This document shows positions 45,874 to 54,986 of a stretch of DNA of 64,000 nucleotides, in pieces. The position numbers were made by a program, and so were the translations under genes. How positions within the stretch are numbered: position 1 is the first letter of the stretch; each line of letters opens with the position of its first letter. This stretch comes from Alistipes sp. (lineage in GTDB: Bacteria > Bacteroidota > Bacteroidia > Bacteroidales > Rikenellaceae). The notes beneath the pieces are model-generated. The model saw only the letters and a program-made list of their open reading frames with translations, had not been told where the DNA came from and did not search any database. Where the stretch lies: assembly GCA_017463615.1 (NCBI GenBank), contig JAFTOU010000020.1, forward strand, positions 1 through 64,000. The letters are read 5' to 3'.

Positions 45874-47507
45874 TTATAGAGGAATCGTTTGATTGAGTTC
45901 TTTGGGGTGCGTTCAAAGTCGTCGTCAAGGATTTCGATGTCGGAGACCTGAGCGTATGCTGGAAGTTTTTGGTTGAGCATAATCAGGTTGGACTCCATGA
46001 TGGTCTTGAGCTGGGACTTTGTCAGCGGGTTGCTATCGTCGTTATCTGTTGCCACGATTGCGATGATGCGGTTTTTGCGGCTGATGATAATTGACTCGCG
46101 CACATGAGGCATTGTGTTGAGCAGCTCCTCAATCTCCTCTGGGTAGACATTCTGGCCGTTAGCGGTAAGAATCATATTCTTTGAGCGGCCCTTGATATAG
46201 ATATTTCCATACTTATCAATAACGCCCAAATCGCCGGTCTTCATATAGCCGTCGTCGGTAAATGTTGCGGCGGTAATCTCAGGCTGCTTATAGTAGCCGA
46301 GCATAACATTGTCGCCGCACACCTGAATTTCGCCAACCACATTCTGAGGGTCTGGGGATGCGATTCTCACCTCCATACCGTCCACAGGCTTACCGCACGA
46401 GCGGATAGCGAAGTCGTACCAATCCTCATAGCCGATAAGTGGTCCGCACTCGGTCATACCATAGCCCACGGTATAAGGGAGTTTAATCTGCTTGAGCAGC
46501 ACCTCAATAGGTCCGCTGATAGCTGCGCCACCGATGATGATATGCTTCATATTGCCACCAAACGATGCCAAAATCTTATTGCGAACAGACTTGTAGATAA
46601 TCTTATTCAGACCTGGAATCTTAAGCGCGAGCTTGAGCATTGGGCGCTCCAGCGTAGGGATAACCTTGTTGCGCATAATCTTCTCAAGCACCAGCGGCAC
46701 GGTAATAAGCATATAAGGTCTCACATCCTTGAACGCCTGCATCAGCAGGGTAGGGGTTGGCATCTTGCCGAGGAAGTAGACCGTAGCGCCCGAGCAGACA
46801 GGGTAGATGAACTCAAATGCCAGTCCGTAGAGGTGTGCCAGAGGCAACATAGAGACGATATTTGAGCCAAGTGGCATCTTAATACGGGTAACACCGAAGG
46901 TGATGTTAGAGGAGATGTTGTTGTTTGAGAGCATAATACCCTTTGGCGACGATGTTGTGCCAGAGGTGTAGCTGATAGTATTCAGGTCGTCAGGCTCGCC
47001 CACCTCATAGTGGACAAACTTACGCTTCATACCCTGCGGATACTTCGCGCGGAAGAGCTGCTGCAGGTTTGGAATAACATCCGTAAGTACGCCATCCTTA
47101 GACCAGAGCTCGGTAAAGTCCTCAATACATACTGCGCCGCGGAGCTGAGGCATAGCCTCGGCAGACATCGCTGCCCACATCTTGCGCTCGGTAAAGAGCA
47201 GCACGCTGTCGGAGTGGTCTACCAGCTTCTGCAGGTTCTCGGCAGAGAAGCCGTTGAGAATAGGCACCGCAACGGCACGATATGCGATAATTGCGAGGTA
47301 TGAGATACCCCAACGAGCTGTGTTGTTTGCACTGATGGCAATCTTGTCACCCACCTTTACACCCAACTTCTCAAAGACAATATGCAGCTTGGCAATATGT
47401 GTTGCTACATCTGCATAGTAGAAAGTCTCACCATGATAGTCACAAATGGCAGGTTTGTGCCAGTTGTTTTGTGCCGCCTCGGCAAATCTTTCAATAAAAT
47501 GCTTCAT
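45870..47507 (-). CDS. AMP-binding long-chain acyl-CoA synthetase-like enzyme
   Basis: Activates a carboxylic acid, most likely a fatty acid, with ATP and CoA. Core motifs are TISYTSGTTSSPKGIMLSN (ATP loop), YGMTECGPL, MKTGDLG, IKGRSKNMI and the Lys near the end (RTPKNSIKRFL). 545 residues, an N-terminal ANL domain plus C-terminal lid. Shorter than the 600+ residue eukaryotic-like LACS forms. Last gene of a six-gene minus operon, 62 bp after the LytTR gene; the gap has a hairpin GAAGGC/GCCTTC at 47523-47538. Confidence 0.9.
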   Translation of the reverse strand: MKHFIERFAEAAQNNWHKPAICDYHGETFYYADVATHIAKLHIVFEKLGVKVGDKIAISANNTARWGISYLAIIAYRAVAVPILNGFSAENLQKLVDHSDSVLLFTERKMWAAMSAEAMPQLRGAVCIEDFTELWSKDGVLTDVIPNLQQLFRAKYPQGMKRKFVHYEVGEPDDLNTISYTSGTTSSPKGIMLSNNNISSNITFGVTRIKMPLGSNIVSMLPLAHLYGLAFEFIYPVCSGATVYFLGKMPTPTLLMQAFKDVRPYMLITVPLVLEKIMRNKVIPTLERPMLKLALKIPGLNKIIYKSVRNKILASFGGNMKHIIIGGAAISGPIEVLLKQIKLPYTVGYGMTECGPLIGYEDWYDFAIRSCGKPVDGMEVRIASPDPQNVVGEIQVCGDNVMLGYYKQPEITAATFTDDGYMKTGDLGVIDKYGNIYIKGRSKNMILTANGQNVYPEEIEELLNTMPHVRESIIISRKNRIIAIVATDNDDSNPLTKSQLKTIMESNLIMLNQKLPAYAQVSDIEILDDDFERTPKNSIKRFLYK

Positions 47508-47569
47508 ACACTTGGTGGTTTTGAAGGCCGTAGCCTTCTGATTAGTAATTTAGTTATTTTTTTTGGTTG

Positions 47570-48463
47570 TTACTTGGTAAACCATTCTGTTATGCCACCG
47601 ATGTAGGTGCGCGATACCGGAACATCAAACACCCCATCTATGCCAAACTCAATAAATACACCCTCCTTGTCGCGGCGCAGAATCTTCACTAAATCCATAT
47701 TGACCATATAGGAGCGGTGGCAACGCTGTATGCTGCTGTTGTTGCCCATCTGCTGGGCTACGCGCTTCATAGTGTTGCGAATCATACTCTTCTTTATCTG
47801 CCCGTTGTTCAGATACCATACGCAGATGTAGTTGTCTGCCGTCTCAATCATCACCAAATCCTCGCGCTTGACAGAGAGGCGCATCTCGTCGTGCTCGTCG
47901 TAGAAGAGGATATAGGCGCGCTGCAGGGCAGACTCGTTGTTGTCTATACTCTCGCGCAGAGCCTTGAGCTGCGATGCCTTGTCAATAATGATGATATATA
48001 GCCAGCAGAAGGCGTAAGGGATAAATAGTATGCAAGTTGTGCGACCCAGCACCTTGGTAAAGAGGCGGAAGATGCTGCTATTCTCCGGGTGGAAGAGCGA
48101 TGCTGACCAGAAGGTGATACAGAGGGCTACGACCACAAACTCAATGCCCCACCAGAGCAGAAAGCCGCGATAGGTTATGCGCTGCTTCATCGTCTTTACC
48201 AGTATAATGCGCGAGATAAAGACTATAATGCAGCCGATAGCAACCACAGATGCAAGTGCCAAGTAGAAGGCATCCTCTGTAGAGTTGATAATATCCGCCA
48301 TGCTCTGCGTTACCAGGAAGTCCAGCGACTGGTAGATGTTGAATGGGCGGAAGATGGTCACAAAGACAACGGTGATAACTGCCATAGCAAAGACAATTAT
48401 CGCCTGTCGCGCGGTGGTGAATATAGACTTCGGTATCTGTTGGTCTAATAAGTTTCTATTCAT
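47570..48463 (-). CDS. LytTR-domain membrane transcription regulator
   Basis: 297 residues. Four predicted transmembrane helices (about 17-40, 60-85, 97-122, 128-150), a short coiled coil, and a C-terminal LytTR DNA-binding domain (about 195-297: MIETADNYICVWY, HRSYMVNMDLVKILRR). It has no receiver or kinase domain, so it looks like a one-component sensor whose signal is at or in the membrane. I chose ATG 48461-48463, which overlaps the upstream gene by 8 bp. A longer frame to 48571 runs antiparallel to no gene but lies inside the upstream coding region. Confidence 0.85.
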   Translation of the reverse strand: MNRNLLDQQIPKSIFTTARQAIIVFAMAVITVVFVTIFRPFNIYQSLDFLVTQSMADIINSTEDAFYLALASVVAIGCIIVFISRIILVKTMKQRITYRGFLLWWGIEFVVVALCITFWSASLFHPENSSIFRLFTKVLGRTTCILFIPYAFCWLYIIIIDKASQLKALRESIDNNESALQRAYILFYDEHDEMRLSVKREDLVMIETADNYICVWYLNNGQIKKSMIRNTMKRVAQQMGNNSSIQRCHRSYMVNMDLVKILRRDKEGVFIEFGIDGVFDVPVSRTYIGGITEWFTK

Positions 48464-48971
48464 CGTTATCTGGGTTGAGCGACACTCTTTCCAAAACTCT
48501 CTGAACCAAATCACACTCATTGTCGCAAGAAATAAAATATTTATCCTCGTATATATCTGTAATCTCCACAAAGTTGCCCCACCTTGAGGCGTACATCTTC
48601 ACAAACTCCATCCCCTTGAGATTGAGCCAGATGCCGTAGTAGCCAAAGAAGCCCGATGCAGCGAAAACGGGTATTATCCACTTCATCTGCTCGCTCTCCA
48701 CGCGGCGAATAGAGGCAATCTCGTTGTATGGTATAAAGGTGTAGTCCGATATGCAACATATATCCACGCCATCCTGCCCCACTATAACCTCGCGCGGAAT
48801 AGATAGGGTCATCAGCGCCAGCACAGCCACCACAATAGAGATAAACCACGCCAGCATATACCCTCCGTTAAAGAGGATAACAAGTCCCACCGCCACCGCT
48901 ATAAATAGGAGGAAGTGTACCACCGTGCGATACTTGGTGTGGGAATCTAATGTGTATCTGTACTCAAACAT
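48456..48971 (-). CDS. Hypothetical membrane protein with PH-like C-terminal half
   Basis: 171 residues. Two adjacent hydrophobic segments (about 17-55: HFLLFIAVAVGLVILFNGGY and FISIVVAVLALMTLSI) are followed by a soluble part (VIVGQDGVDICCISDYTFIPYNEIASIRRVE) that reads like a bacterial PH (YcxB/YdbT-type) domain. The function is unknown. The 8-bp overlap with the LytTR gene suggests that the two are made together and may work together. Confidence 0.7.
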   Translation of the reverse strand: MFEYRYTLDSHTKYRTVVHFLLFIAVAVGLVILFNGGYMLAWFISIVVAVLALMTLSIPREVIVGQDGVDICCISDYTFIPYNEIASIRRVESEQMKWIIPVFAASGFFGYYGIWLNLKGMEFVKMYASRWGNFVEITDIYEDKYFISCDNECDLVQRVLERVSLNPDNDE

Positions 48972-48974
48972 CTG

Positions 48975-49667
48975 CTACTCTGCACCCCTGATAGAGCGCG
49001 CTATAGCCTCGGCGATAACCATATCGTCGGGCGTGGTAATCTTAATATTGTTTCGCTCGCCAGCGCATAGCGTTACGCGGTGAGTCGTGGTGCTCTCAAC
49101 CACCGAGGCATCGTCCGTAAACGACGGCTGGTAGTGAGTATCGTATGCTGCGCGGATAAGCGAGGCGTCAAAAATCTGTGGCGTCTGCACCACGCGCAAC
49201 TTGCTGCGGTCTATAATCTGGCTGCCCTCTGCCGTAACCTCGCGGAAGGAGTCTACAGCCTCCACTACGGGTATTGCAGAGCCGTGCTCGGCGGCACAGC
49301 GAGCCGTAGCGCGCAACATCTCTATGCTGGCAAATGGGCGCACACCGTCCTGTATGGCTATAAGGTCTACATACTCCGTAATAGACTCTATGCCACTCTT
49401 TACCGAGTGGAAGCGCTGCTCGCCGCCCTCAGCAATAGTATGTCGGGCAACACGGAAGCGTGCCGAGTAGTTGCGCCAGAAATCTATCTGCTGTGCGGGG
49501 AGTACGACCACAATCTTTGCACCTGCAAAGGCCTTTGCAAAGTTGTTTATCGTCCTTACCAGTATAGGCTCGCCATCCACCAGCGCAAACTGCTTTGGCA
49601 TAGAGCCACCCATACGGCTGCCGCTACCACCTGCGACAATTACTACTCCGACTCGTTTACTCTCCAT
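48975..49667 (-). CDS. ispD: 2-C-methyl-D-erythritol 4-phosphate cytidylyltransferase
   Basis: Third step of the MEP isoprenoid pathway: CTP + MEP to CDP-ME. Nucleotide-binding signature VIVAGGSGSRMGGSMPKQF (about 9-27), IAIQDGVRPF, and a C-terminal KITTPDDMVIAEAI characteristic of IspD. 230 residues. The start codon lies within the end of the upstream PNPOx-like gene (25-bp overlap). Confidence 0.95.
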   Translation of the reverse strand: MESKRVGVVIVAGGSGSRMGGSMPKQFALVDGEPILVRTINNFAKAFAGAKIVVVLPAQQIDFWRNYSARFRVARHTIAEGGEQRFHSVKSGIESITEYVDLIAIQDGVRPFASIEMLRATARCAAEHGSAIPVVEAVDSFREVTAEGSQIIDRSKLRVVQTPQIFDASLIRAAYDTHYQPSFTDDASVVESTTTHRVTLCAGERNNIKITTPDDMVIAEAIARSIRGAE

Positions 49668-50068
49668 ATCAACTTCTTTCCAAAACCGAGCGTGTTGTCG
49701 GTAAGTTTCATAAACTCTGGCTCAACGACCCAGATATTCAGCGGTGCTAAGGCGGCGTATGGGAATCGCTTGATATAGACCGCTTTGTGGCTATCGTCGC
49801 CACGGCGTGCGGTACCACAAATCTGCAATCCCTGCACCTTGCCCACCACCCTTGTCTCAAGGGTTATGGCGCAGGCAACGGCACTATTGGCTACCATCTG
49901 CTGGGCGTGGGTCGTGTTGTCGTCTGAGGTGAAGATAAGCAGGTTTCGCTCCTTGTCGTATGCGTAGAAGCAGGCGGCGCAGTAGGGTAGGCCCTCGGCT
50001 GTTGCCGTTGCCAATGTCAGCACATGGTGACGAGCGATGAACGCTGTTATTCTCTTCTCAGGCAGCAT
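49643..50068 (-). CDS. Pyridoxamine 5'-phosphate oxidase-fold protein, YhbP-like
   Basis: 141-residue split-barrel flavin-binding-fold protein. HHVLTLATATAEGLPYCAACFYAYD and LLIFTSDDNTTHAQQM are typical of the YhbP/UPF0306 type. C-terminal FGKKLIWRVNESE. Cofactor and substrate are unknown; true PNPOx residues for PLP synthesis are not evident. Lies 1 bp after the M23 lipoprotein gene and overlaps ispD. Confidence 0.78.
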   Translation of the reverse strand: MLPEKRITAFIARHHVLTLATATAEGLPYCAACFYAYDKERNLLIFTSDDNTTHAQQMVANSAVACAITLETRVVGKVQGLQICGTARRGDDSHKAVYIKRFPYAALAPLNIWVVEPEFMKLTDNTLGFGKKLIWRVNESE

Positions 50069-50069
50069 A

Positions 50070-51332
50070 TTACTTGATTATTACAGAGTCTATTACGGTA
50101 ATCTTCATAGAGTCAGGCACCTCGCCATTAAGCTCGGCGATAATGCGCTGCTTTACCCACTCAAACTTCTCCTTGTTCTCCTTTTTGATAGGCTCCGATG
50201 GCTGCTGAGGCACCTTTAGTGGGTTGATAGGTGTGCCATTCTTCCAGAGTCGGAAGTCAAGGTGCGGACCTGTTGAGCGACCTGTGCTACCCACATAGCC
50301 GATAACCTGACCCTGCGTTACGCGCTTACCTACGGCAATGCCCTTGGCGTAACCCTTCAGGTGGAGATAACCCGACTGCAACTTGCCAGGGTGCTTGATG
50401 TAGACGGTGTGTCCACCAGCGCCCTTGTAACCCTTGAATGTCACCGTACCGTCAGCCACAGAGCGTACTGGAGTGCCTGCAGGTGCAGCGTAGTCTACAC
50501 CCGTATGAGGACGATACTTTTTCAGTACCGGGTGGAAGCGTGCGTATGAGAACTTAGAGGATATGCGGGTGAACTTGAGCGGAGCCTTGAGCAGCTGCTT
50601 GCGCAGTGAGCCGCCATCCTCCTCCCAATACTGTACCTTGCCATCCTGTGGGAATGGTATTGCGTAGATATCCTTACCAAGGTGGTTGAACTTCGCACCC
50701 CAAACCCTGCCAATGCCGACAGAGAGGGTATCTACAAACTTCTCGTCGTAGATTACCGTAAAGCTATCGCCCTGCTGAATGCCGAAGAAGTCTACCGTCC
50801 ACTGGTATATATCCTCCATCTCGGCAGCCAGCGCGTATGGCATATTCTGCTCCATAATTGCACCCCAGAGCGAGGTGTCGATAGTTCCTGTGCTCTTTGT
50901 GCGACGCAGAGTCACTGGCTTGGAGTCCTTGTGCACAGCAACCGAGTCGCCCACAAATGCGAAGACCACATAGTCTACGATATTCTGCTCGTAGACCAGA
51001 TAGTCCAGACGCATACGGGCGGTATCTACCGTGTCGCGCTTAGAGAAGGTTGTGTACTTATGACCTATGCGGATGGTGCGCAGTGGGCATATCTCCTTAG
51101 TCAGCGCATCTAAGCGATTGACCTTCTGCTGAGTGATGCCACAGCTATCCAAGATACGACCCCAGGTGTCGCCCTTGACAACCTCCCAACTCTCAACCTC
51201 ATAACCCTCGGCATCAATGCCGTAGATAATATTGCGAGGGGCCTCCTCCGTGTTGCCATCCCCGCTCTGTGAGCAAGCAGTCATGCAGACGCCTGCCAAC
51301 GCAAATGCTATCAAATAAAAAATATGCTTCAT
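50070..51332 (-). CDS. M23-family peptidase lipoprotein
   Basis: Lipoprotein signal: MKHIFYLIAFALAGVCMTAC, with lipid-modified Cys at about 20. A LysM-like stretch (ESWEVVKGDTWGRILDSCGI) is followed by an OapA-like middle, then an M23 domain (about 295-400) with HTGVDYAAPAG, GYLHLKGY and GPHLDF, so zinc ligands are intact. Probably a DD-endopeptidase of the MepM type that allows cell-wall growth. 420 residues. The TACCTTTG box at 51338-51345 rules out the longer frame that begins at 51398. Confidence 0.9.
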   Translation of the reverse strand: MKHIFYLIAFALAGVCMTACSQSGDGNTEEAPRNIIYGIDAEGYEVESWEVVKGDTWGRILDSCGITQQKVNRLDALTKEICPLRTIRIGHKYTTFSKRDTVDTARMRLDYLVYEQNIVDYVVFAFVGDSVAVHKDSKPVTLRRTKSTGTIDTSLWGAIMEQNMPYALAAEMEDIYQWTVDFFGIQQGDSFTVIYDEKFVDTLSVGIGRVWGAKFNHLGKDIYAIPFPQDGKVQYWEEDGGSLRKQLLKAPLKFTRISSKFSYARFHPVLKKYRPHTGVDYAAPAGTPVRSVADGTVTFKGYKGAGGHTVYIKHPGKLQSGYLHLKGYAKGIAVGKRVTQGQVIGYVGSTGRSTGPHLDFRLWKNGTPINPLKVPQQPSEPIKKENKEKFEWVKQRIIAELNGEVPDSMKITVIDSVIIK

Positions 51333-51337
51333 CTGTG

Positions 51338-51345
51338 CAAAGGTA
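51338..51345 (-). promoter_or_regulatory. -7 box of the M23 lipoprotein operon
   Basis: Reads TACCTTTG on the minus strand, 5 bp before the ATG, so the mRNA would be essentially leaderless. No -33 box seen. Confidence 0.5.
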
Positions 51346-51416
51346 ATAAAAAAAGGTTTTAGGAGGTATAAAAAACTATGTTTTTTTATAAAATTCACTC
51401 AAAAACATCTAAGATG

Positions 51417-51447
51417 GTTGGAAATTGAAAAATTTTGTATAACTTTG
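51417..51447 (+). promoter_or_regulatory. lpxK promoter
   Basis: GTTG (51417-51420), a 19-bp spacer and TAACTTTG (51440-51447) match the consensus very well and give a leader of about 18 nt to ATG 51472. Confidence 0.75.
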
Positions 51448-51471
51448 AAAGTTGAAAGATATTGTCTGATT

Positions 51472-52563
51472 ATGAAGATGTTTTTGCAGAAAATAGCAGC
51501 GTTGTTGTACGGGATGGTTATCCGCGTACGAAATATGCTATTTGACAAAGAGATTCTCAGGGGTAAGGAGTATGATATTCCTATCGTCTGCATCGGCAAT
51601 ATCACCGCTGGTGGTACGGGCAAAACCCCTATGGTGGAGCTTATGATTACCCATCTGTCTAAGTCTCGCAGGGTGGCAGTCCTCTCGCGTGGCTATGGTC
51701 GCAAGACCAAGGGCTATAGGGTTGTAGACCCATTTGACCACTATACAGATGTGGGTGATGAGCCTCTGCAGATTAAGCGCAAGTTCCCTGATGTTCCAGT
51801 CGTTGTCTGCGAGCGTCGCACAGAGGGTATTGAGCGTCTGCGCGAGCAGTTTAGCGATGTGGACCTTATCATTATGGACGATGGCTTCCAGCACCGTTGG
51901 GTAAAGCCGTATATCAACATCGTGATGATAGACTACACCCGCCCGGTGGATAAGGACGACTTTATGCCTGCAGGTCAGCTGCGCGATAGCATGGACTCGT
52001 TGGATAGGGCAAATATCTTTGTCTTTACCAAGTGCCCTGCGCGTACCCTTCAGCGCGATATGAGTCTTATGATTGCTGGCCTGAAGAAGAAGCCTTCGCA
52101 GGCGACATTCTTCACCCGTCCGATGTGTCAGGATGTTCGCTCTATGGATGGCATTCCTATGCTGCTGCCTATGCACAGCAAGGTCGTAGCCCTCTCTGGT
52201 ATCGGAAATAACGACGCCTTCTTTGAGGGCATTAAGCAGCGATATAAGGTACTGCATACCATCGGCCTTCAGGACCACTATCAGTATCGTAGTGCCGACT
52301 TTGAGTTACTGGAGTCCGCTCTGGAGAGCAACCCAGAGGCTTCGTTTATCCTTACGACCGAGAAGGATGCTGTAAAGCTGAGCAGTATGGACGATATGCC
52401 GGAGTCTCTGCGTAGCCGTATCTTCTACGAGTGCATCGGAACAGAATTTGTACCATACGGCGATACTACGGCAAAGGAGATGGAGCAGTCGCTCTACGAG
52501 TTATTGGATAAAGAGATTAAAAAGTTCAACAGCAGTGATGGAACGCATATTAGGGGCTGTTAG
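51472..52563 (+). CDS. lpxK: Tetraacyldisaccharide 4'-kinase
   Basis: Phosphorylates the 4' position of the lipid A disaccharide at the inner membrane. P-loop GNITAGGTGKTPMVE (43-57), then SRGYGRKTKGY, DEPLQIKRKFP and MDDGFQHRWV, all LpxK signatures. An N-terminal amphipathic/hydrophobic helix (KMFLQKIAALLYGMVIRVRN) anchors it. 363 residues. Start chosen downstream of the promoter; a frame open from 51418 includes the promoter itself. Its end overlaps the PNP start by 26 bp. Confidence 0.95.
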   Translation: MKMFLQKIAALLYGMVIRVRNMLFDKEILRGKEYDIPIVCIGNITAGGTGKTPMVELMITHLSKSRRVAVLSRGYGRKTKGYRVVDPFDHYTDVGDEPLQIKRKFPDVPVVVCERRTEGIERLREQFSDVDLIIMDDGFQHRWVKPYINIVMIDYTRPVDKDDFMPAGQLRDSMDSLDRANIFVFTKCPARTLQRDMSLMIAGLKKKPSQATFFTRPMCQDVRSMDGIPMLLPMHSKVVALSGIGNNDAFFEGIKQRYKVLHTIGLQDHYQYRSADFELLESALESNPEASFILTTEKDAVKLSSMDDMPESLRSRIFYECIGTEFVPYGDTTAKEMEQSLYELLDKEIKKFNSSDGTHIRGC

Positions 52564-53341
52564 CTATCTGAACAGCGCAACTTCAAACTTCAACCCTTCG
52601 GTGGGTATTATTCTTGGTACTGGCTTGGGTGGTTTTGTAGACAATATAGATATTGCCTACTCAATCCCTTACGGCGATATTCCGAATATGCCGGTATCTA
52701 CTGTTGAGGGCCACGCAGGTCGCCTTATCTTCGGCACTGTGGGCAATGTGCGCGTGGTGGCTATGCAGGGTCGCTTCCACTACTACGAGGGCTATACCAT
52801 GCAGCAGGTGACATTCCCTGTTCGTGTGCTTGCAAAGTTGGGTATTGACTACCTCTTTGTCTCTAACGCCAGTGGTGGTGTGAATACATCATTCTGCGTG
52901 GGCGATTTGATGGTCATCACAGACCATATCAACCTGCTGCCAAACCCGCTTATCGGTCCAAATATGGCAGAGTTCGGTCCGCGTTTTCCAGATATGCACG
53001 ACTGCTATAGCAAGGCGATAAGAGATAAGGCAACAAATATCGCTAACGAGCTGAATATCAAGCTGCAGTATGGCGTCTATGTGGGTACTACGGGCCCTAC
53101 CTTTGAGACCCAGGCAGAGTACCGCTACTTCAAGGCTATTGGCGGCGATGCTGTTGGTATGTCTACCGTCCCGGAGACCATCGTTGCTCGCCATATGGGC
53201 GTGCCGGTGTTCGGTATGTCGGTAATCACTAACTGCGGCCTTAGCGACCAGAAGGGCGACCACGAGGATGTGCAGCTGCAGGGACGAAAAGCTGGCGAGC
53301 GTATGAGTAAGCTATTTGTGGAGTTAATAAAGCAATTATGA
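52538..53341 (+). CDS. punA: Purine nucleoside phosphorylase (PNP-I, PunA type)
   Basis: Phosphorolysis of inosine and guanosine to base and ribose-1-phosphate. 267 residues with IILGTGLGGFVD, MQGRFHYYEGY, FVSNASGGVN, TGPTFETQAEYR and GMSTVPE. This is the trimeric low-molecular-mass class, not the E. coli DeoD hexamer. ATG at 52538 lies inside lpxK, so the genes are probably translationally coupled. The stop overlaps the ssb start (ATGA). Confidence 0.94.
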   Translation: MERILGAVSYLNSATSNFNPSVGIILGTGLGGFVDNIDIAYSIPYGDIPNMPVSTVEGHAGRLIFGTVGNVRVVAMQGRFHYYEGYTMQQVTFPVRVLAKLGIDYLFVSNASGGVNTSFCVGDLMVITDHINLLPNPLIGPNMAEFGPRFPDMHDCYSKAIRDKATNIANELNIKLQYGVYVGTTGPTFETQAEYRYFKAIGGDAVGMSTVPETIVARHMGVPVFGMSVITNCGLSDQKGDHEDVQLQGRKAGERMSKLFVELIKQL

Positions 53342-53841
53342 TAAACAAAGTTATTCTTGTCGGCAATGTAGGTGCCGACCCTGAGGTTAGAAGCCTTGAG
53401 AGTGGCGTAAAGACGGCTCGCGTGCGTATTGCAACTACCGAGCGTTTCTATAACCGCCAGACAAATGAGACAACCGAGCAGACCGAGTGGCACACCATTA
53501 TCTTCTGGCGTGGCCTTGCCGATGTGGTTGATAAGTATGTGCGTAAGGGTAGCCAGATATATGTTGAGGGCTCTATCCACTACCGCGAGTGGCAGGGCAA
53601 CGATGGCCAGCGCCACTTCGTTACCGAGATTACAGCCTCTGAGCTCAAGCTCCTTGGTCGCCGTCAGGATGGCGGTCAGCAGTCGCAGTATCAGCAGCCT
53701 CAGCAGCCACAGCAGTATGTTCGCCAGCCAGAGCCTCAGTATACCGCTCCGCAGTATCCTGCTCCCGCTCCTGCACCTGCACCACAGCCTGCTCCTGCTC
53801 CTGTAGTGCCACCAGTGGGTGATGATGACCTTCCGTTCTAA
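53338..53841 (+). CDS. ssb: Single-stranded DNA-binding protein
   Basis: OB-fold domain about 1-110 (MINKVILVGNVGADPEVR, TEWHTIIFWRGLAD, VEGSIHYREWQ), then a Q/P/A-rich linker (about 115-158), and the acidic tip DDDLPF, which recruits replication and repair partners. 167 residues. Starts in an ATGA overlap with punA. A very strong terminator follows. Confidence 0.96.
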   Translation: MINKVILVGNVGADPEVRSLESGVKTARVRIATTERFYNRQTNETTEQTEWHTIIFWRGLADVVDKYVRKGSQIYVEGSIHYREWQGNDGQRHFVTEITASELKLLGRRQDGGQQSQYQQPQQPQQYVRQPEPQYTAPQYPAPAPAPAPQPAPAPVVPPVGDDDLPF

Positions 53842-53861
53842 TGGGCCGATGATAGATGATA

Positions 53862-53887
53862 AAAGGCTGTCCCGCGGGGCAGCCTTT
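53862..53887. terminator. Strong terminator between ssb and convergent gene
   Basis: AAAGGCTG and CAGCCTTT enclose a CCC-GC-GGG inner stem, followed by TTGTTG; the opposite strand ends in TTTTATC. Lies between converging transcripts. Confidence 0.8.
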
Positions 53888-53892
53888 GTTGT

Positions 53893-54984
53893 TTACTCTT
53901 TTCGCCAACGATTTGGGTGGATGATGTGGGTTAGGAACGAGCGGATGAACGCAGTTATGTGGTTGTCGTTGAATACCATCTTCTGCTTCCATAGGTTGGC
54001 AAAGCGACGGCGTATGCGGAACGCCCAGCCAGCGAAAAAGTTGCTTGGGATTTCACGACTCTTGTACTGCAACACATCCTCCACAGCGCGCTCTACGGTA
54101 CATCTGTCGCTCATCGTGCATACGGTCAACTGCTCGGGCATACCTAAGTAGCTGATACAAGCCGAGTTGATGCACTCCAAGAATGGGCGGAAGCCAAACT
54201 TATCGGCAGAGTGCAACAGCTGCTCGCGGTCAATATCGCCGCTGTAGCGCTTGAGGAACATCGCCCAGTCCATCAGGTGGCGAATAGATATATTCTCGGC
54301 GGCAAAGTGTGCGCCCGAGTGCATCGTCAGAAATAGCGCGTTGAGGTCTGGGGCGGGGATGTAGAACGGCGTGCCTTCAATATCTACGGTCGGGTGCGTG
54401 CCCTCTACAGATAGGTGCTTGAGCGTACTCTCTATAGCCCCTTTGGAGCTACGCGAGTGCTGTTCAATAAAGTCGTAGTGGTTCTCAATCATCACTCCGT
54501 TGATGTAGAATACGGTGTGGTGATGGTGCGCCTCGTTGATGCGGACATTGTACTTCTCGCTCAGTAGCTTGTCACCACGATTCTGCTCGCCAAAGAGCCA
54601 AATATCAATGTCGCTACAAGGGCGGTGCTGTGGAATAGGGTATAGCTGCGCAAGACCTATGCCCTTGAGTATCATCAGTTTAATGCCGTTGTCGGAGTAT
54701 ACCTTCTCTAACTTCTGCGCCACCTGCACCTTGTCGTGATACTTATGCTCTATGGTGTCCGTAGAGGAGATAAATCGCATCTTTATAGGGCGCGGAATAG
54801 CCACCTCGGCACTCATGATAGCATCCAGCACAATGGCGCACACACCCTGCCTGAGGGCAAGCTGATGTACCTCTAACCACTGCTCGGCACTAAGGCTCTG
54901 GAGTAGATTTTGGTCTAAGGCCGCAGGGTTGTCCCACAGATAGGAGCGCAGTAGGGTAGATATTGCTCTGGCAGCGGTAGTCAT
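53893..54984 (-). CDS. Uncharacterised nucleotidyltransferase-family protein (PF14907-like)
   Basis: 363 residues. The segment LMILKGIGLAQLYPIP...RPCSDIDIWL has the D-x-D metal motif of the nucleotidyltransferase fold, and YNVRINEAHHHHTVFYINGVMIENHYDF follows as in PF14907. Such genes often sit in polysaccharide regions, and here it follows an aminotransferase (2 bp) and a CapD-like dehydratase, but the substrate is unknown. The C-terminus is helical and basic. Confidence 0.78.
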   Translation of the reverse strand: MTTAARAISTLLRSYLWDNPAALDQNLLQSLSAEQWLEVHQLALRQGVCAIVLDAIMSAEVAIPRPIKMRFISSTDTIEHKYHDKVQVAQKLEKVYSDNGIKLMILKGIGLAQLYPIPQHRPCSDIDIWLFGEQNRGDKLLSEKYNVRINEAHHHHTVFYINGVMIENHYDFIEQHSRSSKGAIESTLKHLSVEGTHPTVDIEGTPFYIPAPDLNALFLTMHSGAHFAAENISIRHLMDWAMFLKRYSGDIDREQLLHSADKFGFRPFLECINSACISYLGMPEQLTVCTMSDRCTVERAVEDVLQYKSREIPSNFFAGWAFRIRRRFANLWKQKMVFNDNHITAFIRSFLTHIIHPNRWRKE

Positions 54985-54986
54985 AC

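Noticed and set aside
51398..51472. Longer start sites for the M23 lipoprotein and lpxK
   Set aside because: Both would place coding sequence over well-formed promoters and would bury the lipoprotein signal and the LpxK N-terminus.
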